This document shows positions 8,124 through 19,432 of a stretch of 41,520 nucleotides of DNA, one piece after another (position 1 is the first letter of the stretch; each line of letters begins with the position of its first letter). The notes below the pieces were generated by a model. That model was given only the letters and a program-made list of their open reading frames with translations, was not told the DNA's origin and did not search any database. The translations under genes and the position numbers were made by a program. Origin of the DNA: Flavobacterium sp. HTF (lineage in GTDB: Bacteria; Bacteroidota; Bacteroidia; Flavobacteriales; Flavobacteriaceae); NCBI RefSeq assembly GCF_003105115.1, contig NZ_QETH01000037.1, positions 1 through 41,520 of the forward strand, read 5' to 3'.

Positions 8124-9347
8124 TCAATAAGGGATATAAATATTAAAGGTAACCCCTTTCATGGGTTCTCCGATAGCATCAACATGGCCATTGTGATTGT
8201 CAACTATTTTTTTGACAATCGCAAGCCCGATGCCGGTACCTTCGTATAAATCACGTCCGTGAAGTTTCTGAAAAACACCGAATATCTTTTCGTTATGCTG
8301 TGGTTCAAAACCTATTCCGTTATCCCCAAAACTAATATGGCAGTAATTTACCTCTTTAGATAATTTTTCAATCTGAATATCATCACCATTCACCAGACGG
8401 CTTTTTATTGTGACTTCCAAAGGCAATTCCGGTTGCGAAAACTTAATGGCATTATGAATTAAATTTTCCATAAGCTGTATAAACTGAAAGGGAATCACTT
8501 TGGCTTTATCATGAAAATCGGTTCTAATAACGGCCTTTTTTTCCAATAAGTTTTCATGTAAAGCTTCTTTCACATCATCAATAATGGCATTAAGGTCAAT
8601 ACTTTCAAACTTTCTGTCCACAAGGGTTGCCCTTGAAAAAGTAAGGAGACTATTGATCAATTCGCGCATCCTGTTAGTCGCATACAGGATTCTGTCAAAC
8701 TTTAACCTGCCATTTTCGGATAAATTCGGATATTCATTCGAAAGTATCAAATTGGTAAAGGTTTGTATTTTTCTGAGAGGCTCCTGAAGGTCATGACTGG
8801 AAATATAGGTAAAAGCATCAAGCTCCATGTTCTTTTTCCTAAGTTCTTCCGCATGTTTTGCTATTGCAGCATTTTGTACGGCAAGCTCATTATTCGCTTT
8901 TAAAATAATCTCGTACAGTGCGTTTGTCTCTTCTTCTTTTTTCTTTAATTCCTGATTTTTCCTGAACAATTCCGTAAAAACCATGACTTTGGCCTGCAAT
9001 ATTTCAGGAGATAAAGGTTTAATCATATAGTCCACCGCTCCGGACTGATATCCTTTAAAGATATATTCTGTGGTGTTCATATTCGCCGTAAGGAAAATAA
9101 TCGGAACATGTTTAAGTTTATCACTCTGACGGATAAGTTCAGCGGTTTCAAAACCATCCATTAATGGCATCTGAACATCCATCAGTATAATGGCAAAATC
9201 CTGATTTTTCAGAAGAATCCGCAAGGCATCCTTTCCGGATGTTGCTTCAACAAACTGATAACCACGATCAGCCAGGACGACTTGCAAAGAAAGTAGGTTT
9301 TCTTTTTTGTCATCGACCAGCAGGATTTTAATTGCATTGTCTTCCAT
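8124..9347 (-). CDS. Receiver-histidine kinase hybrid (REC-HisKA-HATPase_c)
   Basis: This is a 407-residue cytoplasmic signalling protein with no membrane segment. An N-terminal receiver domain (about 6-125) has the acidic pair D12/D13, phosphoacceptor D57 (LMDVQMP) and the conserved Lys in MIKPLSP. A coiled-coil linker (about 127-175) leads to a HisKA domain with SSHDLQEP (His185). The C-terminal ATPase has the G1 box GDNGIGFEP and G2 box GTGIGLAIVKK. The layout suggests phosphorylation of the receiver controls the attached kinase. It starts 25 bases after the giant poly-HAMP kinase ends, so it is probably the last gene of that operon and may receive phosphate from it. The partner is inferred. 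Confidence 0.92.
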   Translation of the reverse strand: MEDNAIKILLVDDKKENLLSLQVVLADRGYQFVEATSGKDALRILLKNQDFAIILMDVQMPLMDGFETAELIRQSDKLKHVPIIFLTANMNTTEYIFKGYQSGAVDYMIKPLSPEILQAKVMVFTELFRKNQELKKKEEETNALYEIILKANNELAVQNAAIAKHAEELRKKNMELDAFTYISSHDLQEPLRKIQTFTNLILSNEYPNLSENGRLKFDRILYATNRMRELINSLLTFSRATLVDRKFESIDLNAIIDDVKEALHENLLEKKAVIRTDFHDKAKVIPFQFIQLMENLIHNAIKFSQPELPLEVTIKSRLVNGDDIQIEKLSKEVNYCHISFGDNGIGFEPQHNEKIFGVFQKLHGRDLYEGTGIGLAIVKKIVDNHNGHVDAIGEPMKGVTFNIYIPY

Positions 9348-9372
9348 TACATTTTAAATTGAATTAAAATTA

Positions 9373-12300
9373 TTATTTAAGCCATACACGCATGAGCGAA
9401 GACAATTGCTCTACGTTAACGGGTTTTGTCATATAATCTGAGGCTCCTGATTCTATACAACGCTGCCTGTCACCTTTCATAGCTTTTGCTGTTACTGCAA
9501 TAATAGTTAAATCTTTATGTTTTTCATCTTTTCGAATACGTTTCATGGTTTCGTAACCGTCCATTTCCGGCATCATAATATCCATAAGGACAATATCAAT
9601 CGATTTGTCTTCATTTAAGATGTCTATAGCTTCCTGACCGCTTTCTGCACTGATAACGTCCAGTCCGTAACGTTCGAGGGCAGTTGTCAGGGCAAAAAGA
9701 TTACGGACATCATCATCGACCAGTAATACTTTTTTGCCCGGAAGAACATCTTCTTTTAAATAAAACGATTCTATGGTCTCTTTCATTGTATCAGGTAATT
9801 CTTTGTGTATACGGTGCATAAACAAAGCGGTCTGATCAATCAGTTCATCCAGAGAATTGGCACTTTTGGTAATAATGCTGTGAGCAAATCTGTTTAGTTT
9901 TATTTTTTGCTTTTTGGTGACATCTCCGGCTGAATGTATAATAATCGCTGTTTCCTGTCCTGCCAGGTTATTTTCCAGATCGGTTATAATGTCAAGACCA
10001 TCTGCATCCGGCAATTTTAAATCTAATATAATACAATCAAACGAATGTTCACCTATCAAAGCAACAGCTTCTGTAGCCGTTTTGGCGCTGTAAACCGAAA
10101 TATCATCTCCATTTACGGCATTTAATATTCTGTCAAGTTCTGTCTGATTGTCGTCTACTACAAGCAGGTTTTTTGTTTTTTTGTTTTTAAAGTCATGAAT
10201 GTCATTGAACAAATAAGTCAGTGAATCATTTTTTACGGGTTTAAGGAAAAAGTTTCTTGCACCGCGCTTCAGTCCTTTATTTCTTTCGTCTTCTCCGGAA
10301 ATAATATAAACCGGAATATGGCGAAGGTTGAAATCGGTTTTTAGCCTGTCCAGGATTTTCCATCCGCTGGTATCCGGCATATTCAGATCCATTGTTATAG
10401 CATCGGGATTAAACTGATTTATAAAGTCAATTACATCATTTCCTTTTGTGGTTACAATGGCTTTAATTCCGTTGATATGAGCCTGTTCCAGCATAATTTT
10501 TGCAAAAGTCAGGTTGTCTTCGGCAATCAGTAATACTTTGTCGTCCGGCTTAATATCAGTCCTGTCATCGCCTAACTCATCTACAAAGAATAAATCAATA
10601 TCGGATCGGTTGAATTTTTCTGAAGGCAGTGATTTTATACGTCCTTTTACATCTGTTTCTTCATTTACATCAATATTTTCTATTTCAGAAAGACGAACGT
10701 ATTTCAGAGGAAGGAAGAGTGTAAATTTACTTCCTACATTGGTCTCACTTTCAAGTTCGATGCTTCCTCCCAATAAGTCGGAAAGTCCGCGGCTGATGGA
10801 TAATCCTAATCCCGTACCTCCGTATTTACGGCTGGTAGAGCCTTCTGCCTGTTGGAAAGCTTCAAAAATGATGTTTTGTTTTTCTTTGGAAATACCAATA
10901 CCGGAATCTGAAATTTCAAAAGCTACTACGGCTTCTGCATTGTCAAGACTTGCATTTGCGGTCTTCCAGTTATTATTTGCTTTGTATATTTTAAGCTGAA
11001 CTTCTCCTTTTTCCGTGAATTTAAATGAATTTGATAAAAGGTTTTTCAGAATCTGATTTAACCTTTGTGAATCGGTTTCTATCTGCTCCGGAAGCTGGTC
11101 ATCCATGGTAATTTTAAAGCGGAGGTGTTTCGCTTCAGAAATTGGATTAAAAGTAGATTCTACAAATCGGCTGATTTCATCAAAACTAATTGGGTTGTAA
11201 TCTACAGAAATATAACCTGACTCAATTTTAGACAAATCGAGAATGTCATTAATTAACTGAATAAGGTCATCCCCGCAAGAGTTGATTGTTTTTGCAAACT
11301 GGATTTGTTTTTCGGATAAGTTTCCGTCTCTGTTTGCAATCAGTTCGTTTGCCAAAATCTGCAAACTGTTCAGTGGTGTACGAAGCTCGTGCGACATATT
11401 TGCCAAAAACTCCGATTTGTATTTGGATGTTAAAGTCAGCTGATCGGCTTTTTCTTCCAAAGCTTTTCTCGCTACCTCAACCTCCTGGTTTTTCAACTCT
11501 ACTTCTTCTTTTTGGTTGGCGAGTAAGAATGCTTTTTCTTCCAGTTCTTCGTTGGTATTTTTCAATACTTCCTGCTGGCTTTTCAGCTCTCCTGCCAACG
11601 ATTGGGATTGTACCAGAAGTTCTTCTGTTCTTGAATTCGATTCAATCGTATTCAATACAATACCGATACTTTCTGTCAGTCCCTCAAGGAAGTCTAAGTG
11701 TGTCTGACTGAATGTATCAAGTGACGCTAATTCAATAACGGCTTTAAGTCTTCCTTCAAACAAAACAGGAAGGATAATCACGTCCTGTGGTTTGGCATCT
11801 CCCAATCCTGAATTGATTCTGATATAATCTTTTGGAACATTACTCAAAATAATTCGCTCTTTTTCGATCGCCACCTGACCGATAAGTCCTTCTCCCATTG
11901 CATATTGCATTGGGGAATTTTTTCTTTTGATGTAGGCATAAGAAGCAATCAGATTCAGTTTAGAATCCATAAAATCTTCATCTTCCTGTAAAATATAAAA
12001 CAATCCGTGCTGTGCCGTAACTACTGTAGCAAGCTCAGAAAGGATTTTTTTGGTCACCGAATTAAGTTCTTTCTGCCCCTGAAGCATTTGGGTAAACTTC
12101 GCCAAATTCGATTTCAGCCAGTCTTGTTCCTGATTACGTAAAGTGGTTGCTTTCAGGTTCGAAATCATCTGGTTAATAGTATCTTTAAGTGCTTCAACTT
12201 CTCCTTTTGCTTCAACACCAATTGTTCGTGTTAAATCCCCTTGTGTTACCGCAGAAGCCACCTCCGAAATCGCACGTACCTGCGTGGTTAAGTTTGCAGC

Positions 12301-15300
12301 CAGCTGATTTACGTTTTCCGTTAAGTTTTTCCATGTTCCCGATGCTCCCGGTACATTTGCCTGTCCTCCCAGTTTTCCTTCTGCTCCTACCTCACGTGCA
12401 ACAGTGGTTACCTGATCAGAGAAGGTGGCCAGTGTATCAATCATTTCGTTGATGGTATCTGTCAGTTGTGCTACCTCTCCTTTGGCATCAATGGATAGTT
12501 TTTGTTTCAGGTTTCCTTTTGCTACAGATGTTACTACTTTTGCAATTCCACGAACCTGACCCGTTAAGTTAGAAGCCATTACGTTCACAGAATCTGTTAA
12601 ATCTTTCCAGGTTCCGGCAACACCTTTTACTTCAGACTGTCCTCCCAGTTTTCCTTCGGTACCTACCTCACGCGCCACACGGGTTACCTCAGAGGCAAAT
12701 GAATTCAGCTGTTCCACCATGGTATTGAAAGTGTTTTTCAAATCCAGGATTTCTCCTTTTACGTCTACGGTAATTTGTTTTGAAAGGTCACCATTGGCAA
12801 CCGCTTTGGTTACATCGGCAATATTACGTACCTGATCCGTCAGGTTAGACGCCATCTGGTTCACCGAATCCGTTAAATCTTTCCAGGTTCCTGCAACTCC
12901 CGGTACGAAAGCCTGCCCTCCCAGTTTTCCGTCAGTTCCTACCTCACGCGCCACACGGGTTACCTCAGAGGCAAATGCACGAAGCTGATCCACCATCGTA
13001 TTTACGGTTTCTTTCAGCTGAAGAATCTCTCCACGTACGTCTGCCGTAATTTTCTTGGACATATCCCCGTTTGCCACGGCAATCGTTACCTCGGCAATAT
13101 TACGTACCTGTGTTGTCAGGTTACCCGCCATCTGATTCACCGAATCGGTCAAATCCTTCCACGTTCCGGCAACACCCGGTACATTAGCCTGTCCTCCCAG
13201 TTTTCCTTCGGTTCCTACCTCACGGGCCACACGGGTTACCTCAGAAGCAAACTCCCTTAACTGGTCCACCATCGTATTTAAGGTTTCCTTTAACTGAAGG
13301 ATCTCACCACGCACGTCCACAGTAATTTTACGGGACATATCCCCGTTGGCAACGGCAATTGCCACATCGGCAATATTACGTACCTGAGCGGTCAGGTTAC
13401 CCGCCATCTGGTTAACGGAATCTGTTAAATCTTTCCAGGTTCCGGCAACTCCCGGTACGTTGGCCTGTCCTCCCAGTTTTCCTTCTGTTCCTACCTCCCT
13501 CGATACCCTTGTTACCTCCGAAGCAAAGCCTCGAAGCTGATCCACCATGGTATTAATCGTATTTTTTAATTCTAAGATTTCTCCTTTTACGTCAACGGTA
13601 ATCTGGAGCGATAAATCTCCTTTTGCTACCGCTGTGGTTACCTCGGCGATATTACGTACCTGACCTGTAAGATTCGATGCCATCTGGTTTACCGAATCGG
13701 TCAAATCTTTCCAGGTTCCACCAACACCTTCTACCTGTGCCTGTCCTCCCAGTTTTCCTTCGGTTCCTACCTCACGTGCCACACGGGTTACCTCAGAAGC
13801 AAATGAGTTTAGCTGCCCCACCATCGTATTAATGGTGTTTTTAAGCTCGAGGATCTCTCCTTTTGTATCTACGGTAATCTGGCGTGATAAATCTCCTTTT
13901 GCTACGGCTGTGGTTACCTCTGCAATGTTACGTACCTGTCCGGTCAAGTTAGATGCCATCTGGTTTACAGAGTCCGTTAAATCTTTCCAGGTTCCTCCAA
14001 CTCCTTTTACTTTTGCCTGTCCTCCCAGTTTTCCTTCTGTTCCTACCTCAAGTGCCACACGGGTTACCTCAGAAGAAAAGGAGTTCAGCTGATCCACCAT
14101 CGTATTAATGGTTTTCTTAAGCTCTAGGATCTCTCCTTCGGCAACGGCTGTAATTTTTTTAGAAAGGTCACCATTTGCTACCGCGGTGGTTACCTCGGCA
14201 ATATTACGCACCTGACCGGTTAAGTTAGATGCCATCTGATTTACCGAATCGGTTAAATCTTTCCAGGTTCCCCCAACTCCTTTTACTTTTGCCTGTCCTC
14301 CCAGTTTTCCTTCTGAACCTACCTCACGTGCCACACGGGTTACCTCGGCACCAAAGGAGTTCAGCTGATCCACCATGGTGTTAATCGTATTTTTTAGTTC
14401 CAGGATTTCTCCCGCAACGTTTACTGTAATTTTTTTAGATAAATCTCCTTTTGCTACCGCGGTGGTTACCTCGGCAATATTACGTACCTGACCTGTTAAG
14501 TTAGATGCCATCTGGTTTACAGAGTCCGTTAAGTCTTTCCAAACACCACCAACCCCTCTTACTTTTGCCTGACCTCCCAGTTTTCCTTCTGAACCTACCT
14601 CTACGGCCACACGCGTTACCTCAGAAGAAAAGGAGTTCAGCTGATCCACCATCGTGTTAATGGTATCTTTTAGTTCCAGGATTTCTCCTTTTACGTCAAC
14701 GGTAATTTTCTTCGAAAGATCTCCTTTTGCCACCGCGGTGGTTACGTCTGCAATATTACGTACCTGACCCGTCAGGTTACTCGCCATCTGGTTTACAGAG
14801 TCCGTTAAATCTTTCCAGGTTCCTCCGACTCCTTTTACCTGCGCCTGTCCTCCCAGTTTTCCTTCGGTTCCTACTTCACGTGCCACACGGGTTACCTCAG
14901 ATGAAAAGGAATTCAGCTGATCCACCATGGTATTGATGGTATTTTTTAATTCTAAAATTTCTCCTTTTACGTCAACGGTAATTTTTTTAGAAAGGTCACC
15001 TTTTGCCACCGCAGTGGTTACATCTGCAATATTACGCACCTGACCTGTCAGGTTACTTGCCATTTTATTTACAGAGTCGGTCAAATCTTTCCATACACCG
15101 CCAACTCCTCTTACTTTTGCCTGACCTCCCAGTTTTCCTTCTGTTCCTACCTCTCGTGATACACGGGTTACCTCCATTGAGAAAAGGTTCAGCTGTTTCA
15201 CCATTCCGTTTACCTCTTTTGCAATCCTTAAGAATTCTCCCTGCAACGGGTTTCCTTCAATAGAAAGGGGCATTTCCTGTGTCAGATTTCCTTTTGCTAC

Positions 15301-15741
15301 CGAGGTGATTACGTGTGCGATTTCGATTGTAGGATGCACCAGGTCTGATATCAGTGTATTAACCGAATCAACACAGGAACTCCAGGAACCTCTTGCACCG
15401 TCGAGTTGAACGCGGTTTGTCAGTTTTCCTTGTTTACCAATGCTTTTTCCCACTTTCTGGAATTCAAAAACCATACGTTCGTTAAGATCGATGATTTCGT
15501 TCAGGGTGTCACAAATAGATCTTTTCGTGCCATTCTGATCGGTTGGAAAACGTTGTGTAAAATTTCCGTTTTTTACTTTCAACAGAATTTTTAAGAATTC
15601 TGCATCTGTCAGAATTGACTCTTCGTCCTCATCTTCTTCTTTCTTTCTTTTTGTTTTCGGAAGCTTTTCTCCGGACACAACCGGAAGCACAATCACTGCA
15701 TCCTGATTCTCTTCGGTTTTATTTATTTTTACTTTTTTCAT
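9373..15741 (-). CDS. Giant poly-HAMP hybrid histidine kinase, 2122 aa
   Basis: This is a soluble hybrid kinase with no membrane helix. After a Lys/Glu-rich N-terminus and divergent HAMP-like segments (about 45-200) come eleven near-identical 92-residue units (202 to about 1213), each starting GKLGGQ and containing [15 protein letters not shown] and GEILELK. These correspond to paired HAMP modules like those of fungal group III (Nik1/Os-1) kinases. A GAF domain (about 1230-1385) and coiled coil lead to HisKA (SHELRTPLN, His1451) and an ATPase with DSGIGI and GGTGLGLSI. Three receiver domains follow, with phosphoacceptors near D1785, D1907 and D2054. It lies between a response regulator (83-base gap) and a receiver-kinase (25-base gap) on the same strand. 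The signal sensed is unknown; osmotic or envelope stress would be a guess by analogy with Nik1. Confidence 0.95.
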   Translation of the reverse strand: MKKVKINKTEENQDAVIVLPVVSGEKLPKTKRKKEEDEDEESILTDAEFLKILLKVKNGNFTQRFPTDQNGTKRSICDTLNEIIDLNERMVFEFQKVGKSIGKQGKLTNRVQLDGARGSWSSCVDSVNTLISDLVHPTIEIAHVITSVAKGNLTQEMPLSIEGNPLQGEFLRIAKEVNGMVKQLNLFSMEVTRVSREVGTEGKLGGQAKVRGVGGVWKDLTDSVNKMASNLTGQVRNIADVTTAVAKGDLSKKITVDVKGEILELKNTINTMVDQLNSFSSEVTRVAREVGTEGKLGGQAQVKGVGGTWKDLTDSVNQMASNLTGQVRNIADVTTAVAKGDLSKKITVDVKGEILELKDTINTMVDQLNSFSSEVTRVAVEVGSEGKLGGQAKVRGVGGVWKDLTDSVNQMASNLTGQVRNIAEVTTAVAKGDLSKKITVNVAGEILELKNTINTMVDQLNSFGAEVTRVAREVGSEGKLGGQAKVKGVGGTWKDLTDSVNQMASNLTGQVRNIAEVTTAVANGDLSKKITAVAEGEILELKKTINTMVDQLNSFSSEVTRVALEVGTEGKLGGQAKVKGVGGTWKDLTDSVNQMASNLTGQVRNIAEVTTAVAKGDLSRQITVDTKGEILELKNTINTMVGQLNSFASEVTRVAREVGTEGKLGGQAQVEGVGGTWKDLTDSVNQMASNLTGQVRNIAEVTTAVAKGDLSLQITVDVKGEILELKNTINTMVDQLRGFASEVTRVSREVGTEGKLGGQANVPGVAGTWKDLTDSVNQMAGNLTAQVRNIADVAIAVANGDMSRKITVDVRGEILQLKETLNTMVDQLREFASEVTRVAREVGTEGKLGGQANVPGVAGTWKDLTDSVNQMAGNLTTQVRNIAEVTIAVANGDMSKKITADVRGEILQLKETVNTMVDQLRAFASEVTRVAREVGTDGKLGGQAFVPGVAGTWKDLTDSVNQMASNLTDQVRNIADVTKAVANGDLSKQITVDVKGEILDLKNTFNTMVEQLNSFASEVTRVAREVGTEGKLGGQSEVKGVAGTWKDLTDSVNVMASNLTGQVRGIAKVVTSVAKGNLKQKLSIDAKGEVAQLTDTINEMIDTLATFSDQVTTVAREVGAEGKLGGQANVPGASGTWKNLTENVNQLAANLTTQVRAISEVASAVTQGDLTRTIGVEAKGEVEALKDTINQMISNLKATTLRNQEQDWLKSNLAKFTQMLQGQKELNSVTKKILSELATVVTAQHGLFYILQEDEDFMDSKLNLIASYAYIKRKNSPMQYAMGEGLIGQVAIEKERIILSNVPKDYIRINSGLGDAKPQDVIILPVLFEGRLKAVIELASLDTFSQTHLDFLEGLTESIGIVLNTIESNSRTEELLVQSQSLAGELKSQQEVLKNTNEELEEKAFLLANQKEEVELKNQEVEVARKALEEKADQLTLTSKYKSEFLANMSHELRTPLNSLQILANELIANRDGNLSEKQIQFAKTINSCGDDLIQLINDILDLSKIESGYISVDYNPISFDEISRFVESTFNPISEAKHLRFKITMDDQLPEQIETDSQRLNQILKNLLSNSFKFTEKGEVQLKIYKANNNWKTANASLDNAEAVVAFEISDSGIGISKEKQNIIFEAFQQAEGSTSRKYGGTGLGLSISRGLSDLLGGSIELESETNVGSKFTLFLPLKYVRLSEIENIDVNEETDVKGRIKSLPSEKFNRSDIDLFFVDELGDDRTDIKPDDKVLLIAEDNLTFAKIMLEQAHINGIKAIVTTKGNDVIDFINQFNPDAITMDLNMPDTSGWKILDRLKTDFNLRHIPVYIISGEDERNKGLKRGARNFFLKPVKNDSLTYLFNDIHDFKNKKTKNLLVVDDNQTELDRILNAVNGDDISVYSAKTATEAVALIGEHSFDCIILDLKLPDADGLDIITDLENNLAGQETAIIIHSAGDVTKKQKIKLNRFAHSIITKSANSLDELIDQTALFMHRIHKELPDTMKETIESFYLKEDVLPGKKVLLVDDDVRNLFALTTALERYGLDVISAESGQEAIDILNEDKSIDIVLMDIMMPEMDGYETMKRIRKDEKHKDLTIIAVTAKAMKGDRQRCIESGASDYMTKPVNVEQLSSLMRVWLK
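12103..15138 (-). repeat. Eleven in-frame 276-bp tandem repeats (92-aa HAMP units)
   Basis: The GKLGGQ codons of the first and last units lie at 15138 and 12378, which is exactly ten periods of 276 bp. No unit has gained or lost a codon. The units are highly similar at DNA level (for example CCTCCCAGTTTTCC on the plus strand in each), with the last two more divergent. Such an array can recombine to change repeat number and is prone to misassembly. Confidence 0.93.
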
Positions 15742-15824
15742 TTCTCAACTCTTTATCGAATGATTAAAAAAATCTGACACTTTTATGATAACTGCTTACT
15801 CTGATTAAGCATTACCGGTATATT

Positions 15825-16256
15825 TTAATTACTTGCATCAAGTAATATTTTTCTCAAATGAAATTGTACAAAGGCATCCATAGAATCTGATCTTTTTGTA
15901 TTTTCAGTATAATTAAGCGGTTTTATAATGTAACCGGAAATCCCGAGTTTTTCAGCTTCTGAGCGGTCGTTTATTTCTGAGGAGGTTGTCATTATAAAGA
16001 CTTTTAGATCTTTTAACTGATCATCTTCCCGGATCACTTTCAGAAATTCTATTCCGTTCATTCTGGGCATGTTGATATCCAACAGAACAACATCCGGCCT
16101 TAAACCCACATTTGGGTCCCTCAAAAGCCTTAATGCCTCAATTCCGTTGTAAGCGGTGTGCAATTCGTATTCACTTTCTATTTTCTTTAAAGATCTTTCT
16201 ACACTTATTATATCGAGCTCATCATCTTCAATAAGTAAAATGGTTGGTTTTTTCAT
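15825..16256 (-). CDS. Single-domain response regulator (Rcp1-like)
   Basis: A stand-alone receiver domain of 143 residues without an output domain. The acidic residues E10/D11/D12, phosphoacceptor D60 (LLDINMP), Thr in MTTSS and Lys in IIKPLNY are all present. Regulators of this type accept phosphate from phytochrome-like or CHASE3-type kinases and pass it on or act by protein contact. It starts 3 bases after the CHASE3 kinase ends, so the two are a probable cognate pair. A gap of 83 bases separates it from the giant kinase. Confidence 0.93.
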   Translation of the reverse strand: MKKPTILLIEDDELDIISVERSLKKIESEYELHTAYNGIEALRLLRDPNVGLRPDVVLLDINMPRMNGIEFLKVIREDDQLKDLKVFIMTTSSEINDRSEAEKLGISGYIIKPLNYTENTKRSDSMDAFVQFHLRKILLDASN

Positions 16257-16259
16257 AAC

Positions 16260-17702
16260 TTAATTATTTCGCCAGGTAAAAATAAATTCGGTACCTTTTC
16301 CTAATTCTGATTTAAGGGTAATATATTCCTGCTGGTCATCAATTATTTTCTTTACAATTGCCAGTCCCACTCCGGTGCTTTCTTCTTCATTTTGCTCACG
16401 TAGTGTCTGAAATATTTCAAATATTTTCTGATGATACTCCCGGGCGATTCCGATTCCGTTATCCTTTACCGAGAATTCATGAAAATGCATAAAGGTCTGA
16501 CAGCTTATCTGAATCACTCCGTTATCATGTTGCGTGTATTTCACAGCATTGCTGATCAGGTTTGTAAATACCTGTTCTAATTTGATTCTTTCCGTAACTA
16601 AACTGGGGAGCATTCCTATTTCCAGTTTAAAGTTTCTGGGAACAATAGAATCTGCAATTTCCTGCACCATTGCATTGGTGTCAATATATTCGGGAGGTAC
16701 TGTCACGTTTAATCTTGCAAAATCAAGTAAACCATTGATCAGCGCTTCCATGCGTTTTGTTTTCTTCGGAATAATTTTGAGATATCTTTTTAGTTCCGGT
16801 GATAATTCGTCTTCAAGATCTTCTTCTATCCAGCTTACTACATTATGAATACCGCGAATGGGGGCTTTGAGGTCATGAGAAACCACATAAGCAAATTTAT
16901 TTAGCTCGGCATTTCTGTTTTTTAGTTCATGGATATTTTTATCCAGCTTACCGGACATGGTATTTAGCGAAGTTGCCAGTGCTGTCAGTTCATCGTTTCT
17001 GGTATCTTTTACAATTGTAAAATTTCCTTTTGAGATATTTTCGGCAAGGCGTACCATCGATGTGATCCTTTTGTTCGTTACATACATGATGAAGATAGTG
17101 CTCAGTACACCCACAGTTATGGTCAGAATAAGGAAAATCAGCGAAAATGCACGTGCATTTCGTAATGATTCCAGTAACATATCTGTGTGATGTTTCCTTG
17201 TTTTGTATTCTATTCTGTCAAATCGTGTAAATTTTTTGGCAATATCATCGTTTATTTTTTTTCCAACATATTTTTTAAGTGAGCTTTCAAAGAGATTTTT
17301 GTACGCATCCGGTCTTTCTGTACGGGACTTTATAATTTGCTCAGAATAACGCTGCCAGCTGTTGTGCAGTAAACTTATAGAATCTAAAATCGAACGCTGT
17401 GTATTGTTATTTCCAATACGCAGCTCCTGGTCTTTTATTAAATCGGGAACTTTTTTAAGGCCTGTAAAATAAGAATCCAGAAATGCCTCATCATCTGTAA
17501 GCAGGTAACCCCTGAAGGCACTTTGCATTTCGATGATTGTTTTGTGTGTTTTATTGGAATTACGAATAATTTCTTCGGATCCGGCAAGAAACTGAGAATT
17601 GAGATATACTTTTTTGGATAGCCTGTAATTGGTATACGAATCTGCTACGGACAATAAAATTACCAGCGTAAATGCAACAAGAATTTGGGTCGATAATTTC
17701 AT
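16260..17702 (-). CDS. CHASE3-HAMP sensor histidine kinase
   Basis: This is an inner-membrane sensor kinase of 480 residues. TM1 is at about 6-25. A CHASE3-like periplasmic helical domain follows (about 30-175), with the family-typical MQSAFRGYLLTDDEAFL. TM2 is at about 180-203, with HAMP at about 205-255. HisKA has SHDLKAPIRG with His276, and the ATPase carries KDNGIGI and STGVGLAIVKK. Charged residues around the GYLLT segment are typical of CHASE3. The immediate downstream response regulator (3-base gap) is the likely partner. The ligand is not predictable. Confidence 0.93.
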   Translation of the reverse strand: MKLSTQILVAFTLVILLSVADSYTNYRLSKKVYLNSQFLAGSEEIIRNSNKTHKTIIEMQSAFRGYLLTDDEAFLDSYFTGLKKVPDLIKDQELRIGNNNTQRSILDSISLLHNSWQRYSEQIIKSRTERPDAYKNLFESSLKKYVGKKINDDIAKKFTRFDRIEYKTRKHHTDMLLESLRNARAFSLIFLILTITVGVLSTIFIMYVTNKRITSMVRLAENISKGNFTIVKDTRNDELTALATSLNTMSGKLDKNIHELKNRNAELNKFAYVVSHDLKAPIRGIHNVVSWIEEDLEDELSPELKRYLKIIPKKTKRMEALINGLLDFARLNVTVPPEYIDTNAMVQEIADSIVPRNFKLEIGMLPSLVTERIKLEQVFTNLISNAVKYTQHDNGVIQISCQTFMHFHEFSVKDNGIGIAREYHQKIFEIFQTLREQNEEESTGVGLAIVKKIIDDQQEYITLKSELGKGTEFIFTWRNN

Positions 17703-17858
17703 TTAGGTAAAATTAAAAGCATATCACAATCATAAGTCCTTAAGTGTGTAATAAAAATAGTAAAAAAAATAAAATTTCTGCTTATTAATTTTCAGGTTAA
17801 ACGACAGGCAAATTTGTATACCTGTAACCTATCCGTTACAGTATAATTACACCGTACT

Positions 17859-18245
17859 TTACACAGCTGCCAAAGTATATTTACTCAAAATATCCTTTAA
17901 ATCATTAAAGTTATTGGGTTTTGAAATAAAATCCTGGGCACCATAATCTTTGGCTTCGTTGATGATGTGTTCCAGCTGCGAAGTAGAAAATATGATAATG
18001 GGGATTTCTTTTAATTTTTCCTGTTTTTTTATTTCTGTCAAAAACTCAATGCCGGACATGATAGGCATATTCAGGTCCAGAAATATAACATCGGGTTCAA
18101 TTTCATATTTCATCAGCTTTCTAAGTGCTTCTACCGGGTCATATATCGCCATATAGCTGGCTGAAGAAATTTCTTCTAATGCTTCCATGAACAATTCACA
18201 GTCATCAGAATCATCATCGATCTGTAGTATATTTTTATAAATCAT
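17859..18245 (-). CDS. Single-domain response regulator
   Basis: A 128-residue stand-alone receiver domain with acidic residues D10-D12, phosphoacceptor D57 (FLDLNMP), STSQ as the conserved Ser/Thr motif and FISKPNN with the conserved Lys. It has no output domain. It lies 156 bases upstream of the CHASE3 kinase on the same strand, so it may be part of the same transcription unit or have its own promoter. It could be a second phosphate acceptor for one of the three nearby kinases. Confidence 0.92.
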   Translation of the reverse strand: MIYKNILQIDDDSDDCELFMEALEEISSASYMAIYDPVEALRKLMKYEIEPDVIFLDLNMPIMSGIEFLTEIKKQEKLKEIPIIIFSTSQLEHIINEAKDYGAQDFISKPNNFNDLKDILSKYTLAAV

Positions 18246-18502
18246 ACATTTAATCTAAAGTTTTAATATAAAATCTAAGGAAAGCAAAAGCTTGATAATA
18301 AGTACTTTTTAATTCAGGACATCTTTAAGATTTCTTAATAAACATTCTAATTTAAAAAAATATACAATATGATAATCATTTCGAAATACTGTAAAAACAA
18401 TTATAATATCACGTCAGCATATCAAATGTACTACATTTTATTAGTTAATTTCCTCTTGTTTATTATTTATAATTGGCGTTTTTTGAGATTTTCTTGACTT
18501 TT

Positions 18503-19159
18503 TTATCCTCCTGTTTCAGCATTTGGCGCATCAACGGGTTTTGATTGTGATGAACCTTTCTGGCGCAGGAAAACAGACAATACAATTATGGCAAAAACAG
18601 AAAGGAATTCGCTTTGCCAGTTTTGAAACGATTCAAACCAGAACCGGGATTGCCCCATATATTCCAAAACAGAAACAGCCTGCTCGCCTTTAAGAATATT
18701 TTGAGTATTCTCATCTTTTATACTTCCATAAAAATGGATAAAAAATGAAGCTATAAACAAAAGCAGCAGACTTATGGTAAGTGAATTTTTGTATAATTGT
18801 AACCAGAAGCCTCCTTTTTTTACAGGCCAGGGAGCATCTTTTCTGCCTGGAGACGGTTCTCTGTCTACCTCTTCTTCGCCATCAAAACCTTTTGATTCGG
18901 AAGATCCTTTTTGCCTAAGAAAAATAGTAAACCAGACAAACAATCCCATCTGCAAAAATTCACTTTCCCAATTTTCAAACGTCGATTCCAAAAAGTGACC
19001 GGTAGTAAAATATTCACTAAGTGTAACTATCTGACCACCATTTTCTGCCATTTCCTTGTTGTATTCTTCAATACCAAAAATAACCTGGCCTGCAAATGCA
19101 CCGATAAAAAGAAGCAAAAAAACAATGGAGAGACTGTTTTGATGTATAAATTTTTTCAT
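18503..19159 (-). CDS. DUF6766-like four-helix membrane protein with internal duplication
   Basis: A 218-residue integral membrane protein. Residues about 4-90 and 124-207 are two copies of one unit: a membrane helix beginning NSLSI/NSLTI, an extracytoplasmic stretch with an SEYF/LEYM motif, the sequence FENWESEFLQ / FQNWQSEFLS, a second helix, and the cytoplasmic end FLRQKGSS. A charged linker (about 91-120) joins them. I recall this arrangement from the uncharacterised DUF6766 family; that assignment is from memory, not a search. Function is unknown. A candidate -7 element (19201-19208) precedes it. Confidence 0.8.
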   Translation of the reverse strand: MKKFIHQNSLSIVFLLLFIGAFAGQVIFGIEEYNKEMAENGGQIVTLSEYFTTGHFLESTFENWESEFLQMGLFVWFTIFLRQKGSSESKGFDGEEEVDREPSPGRKDAPWPVKKGGFWLQLYKNSLTISLLLLFIASFFIHFYGSIKDENTQNILKGEQAVSVLEYMGQSRFWFESFQNWQSEFLSVFAIIVLSVFLRQKGSSQSKPVDAPNAETGG

Positions 19160-19200
19160 AATTTATGTTAAAAAAAATTACTTTCAGTAAAAATTCTTCA

Positions 19201-19208
19201 CAAATGTA
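19201..19208 (-). promoter_or_regulatory. Candidate Bacteroidota -7 promoter element
   Basis: On the minus strand this reads TACATTTG, an exact match to TAnnTTTG, 41 bases upstream of the 19159 start codon. A TTG (minus strand, 19225-19223) lies 14 bases further upstream, closer than the usual 17-23, so only the -7 half is convincing. Confidence 0.45.
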
Positions 19209-19432
19209 TAATCCAGTACAGTCAACATTTTATATAATTCACTCTCAATGTTTATAATATTGTAATTCGGAAAAAACCTGCAAAACTTTAAAAACCAAAA
19301 ACAGCAAAATGCATAGTGCTCATAATTATATAATTACAGATATTAATTGTATAAATAAAAATCTGTTGATGCCTTTAACTTTATAATCAATGATTTTAAA
19401 TTATTTCCTCTGCAATTCTAAAAAACTGATTT

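Noticed and set aside
12103..15138. Regular repeats suggesting a CRISPR array or satellite
   Set aside because: The 276-bp period is an exact multiple of three inside one open frame and encodes HAMP units.
12189..15594. Plus-strand open frames opposite the poly-HAMP kinase
   Set aside because: They are antisense shadows of the repeated coding sequence with Leu/Pro-rich chance composition.
18369..18384. Fur-box-like sequence GATAATCATTTCG
   Set aside because: It matches only half of a Fur site, has no symmetric partner and lies upstream of a response regulator with no link to iron.
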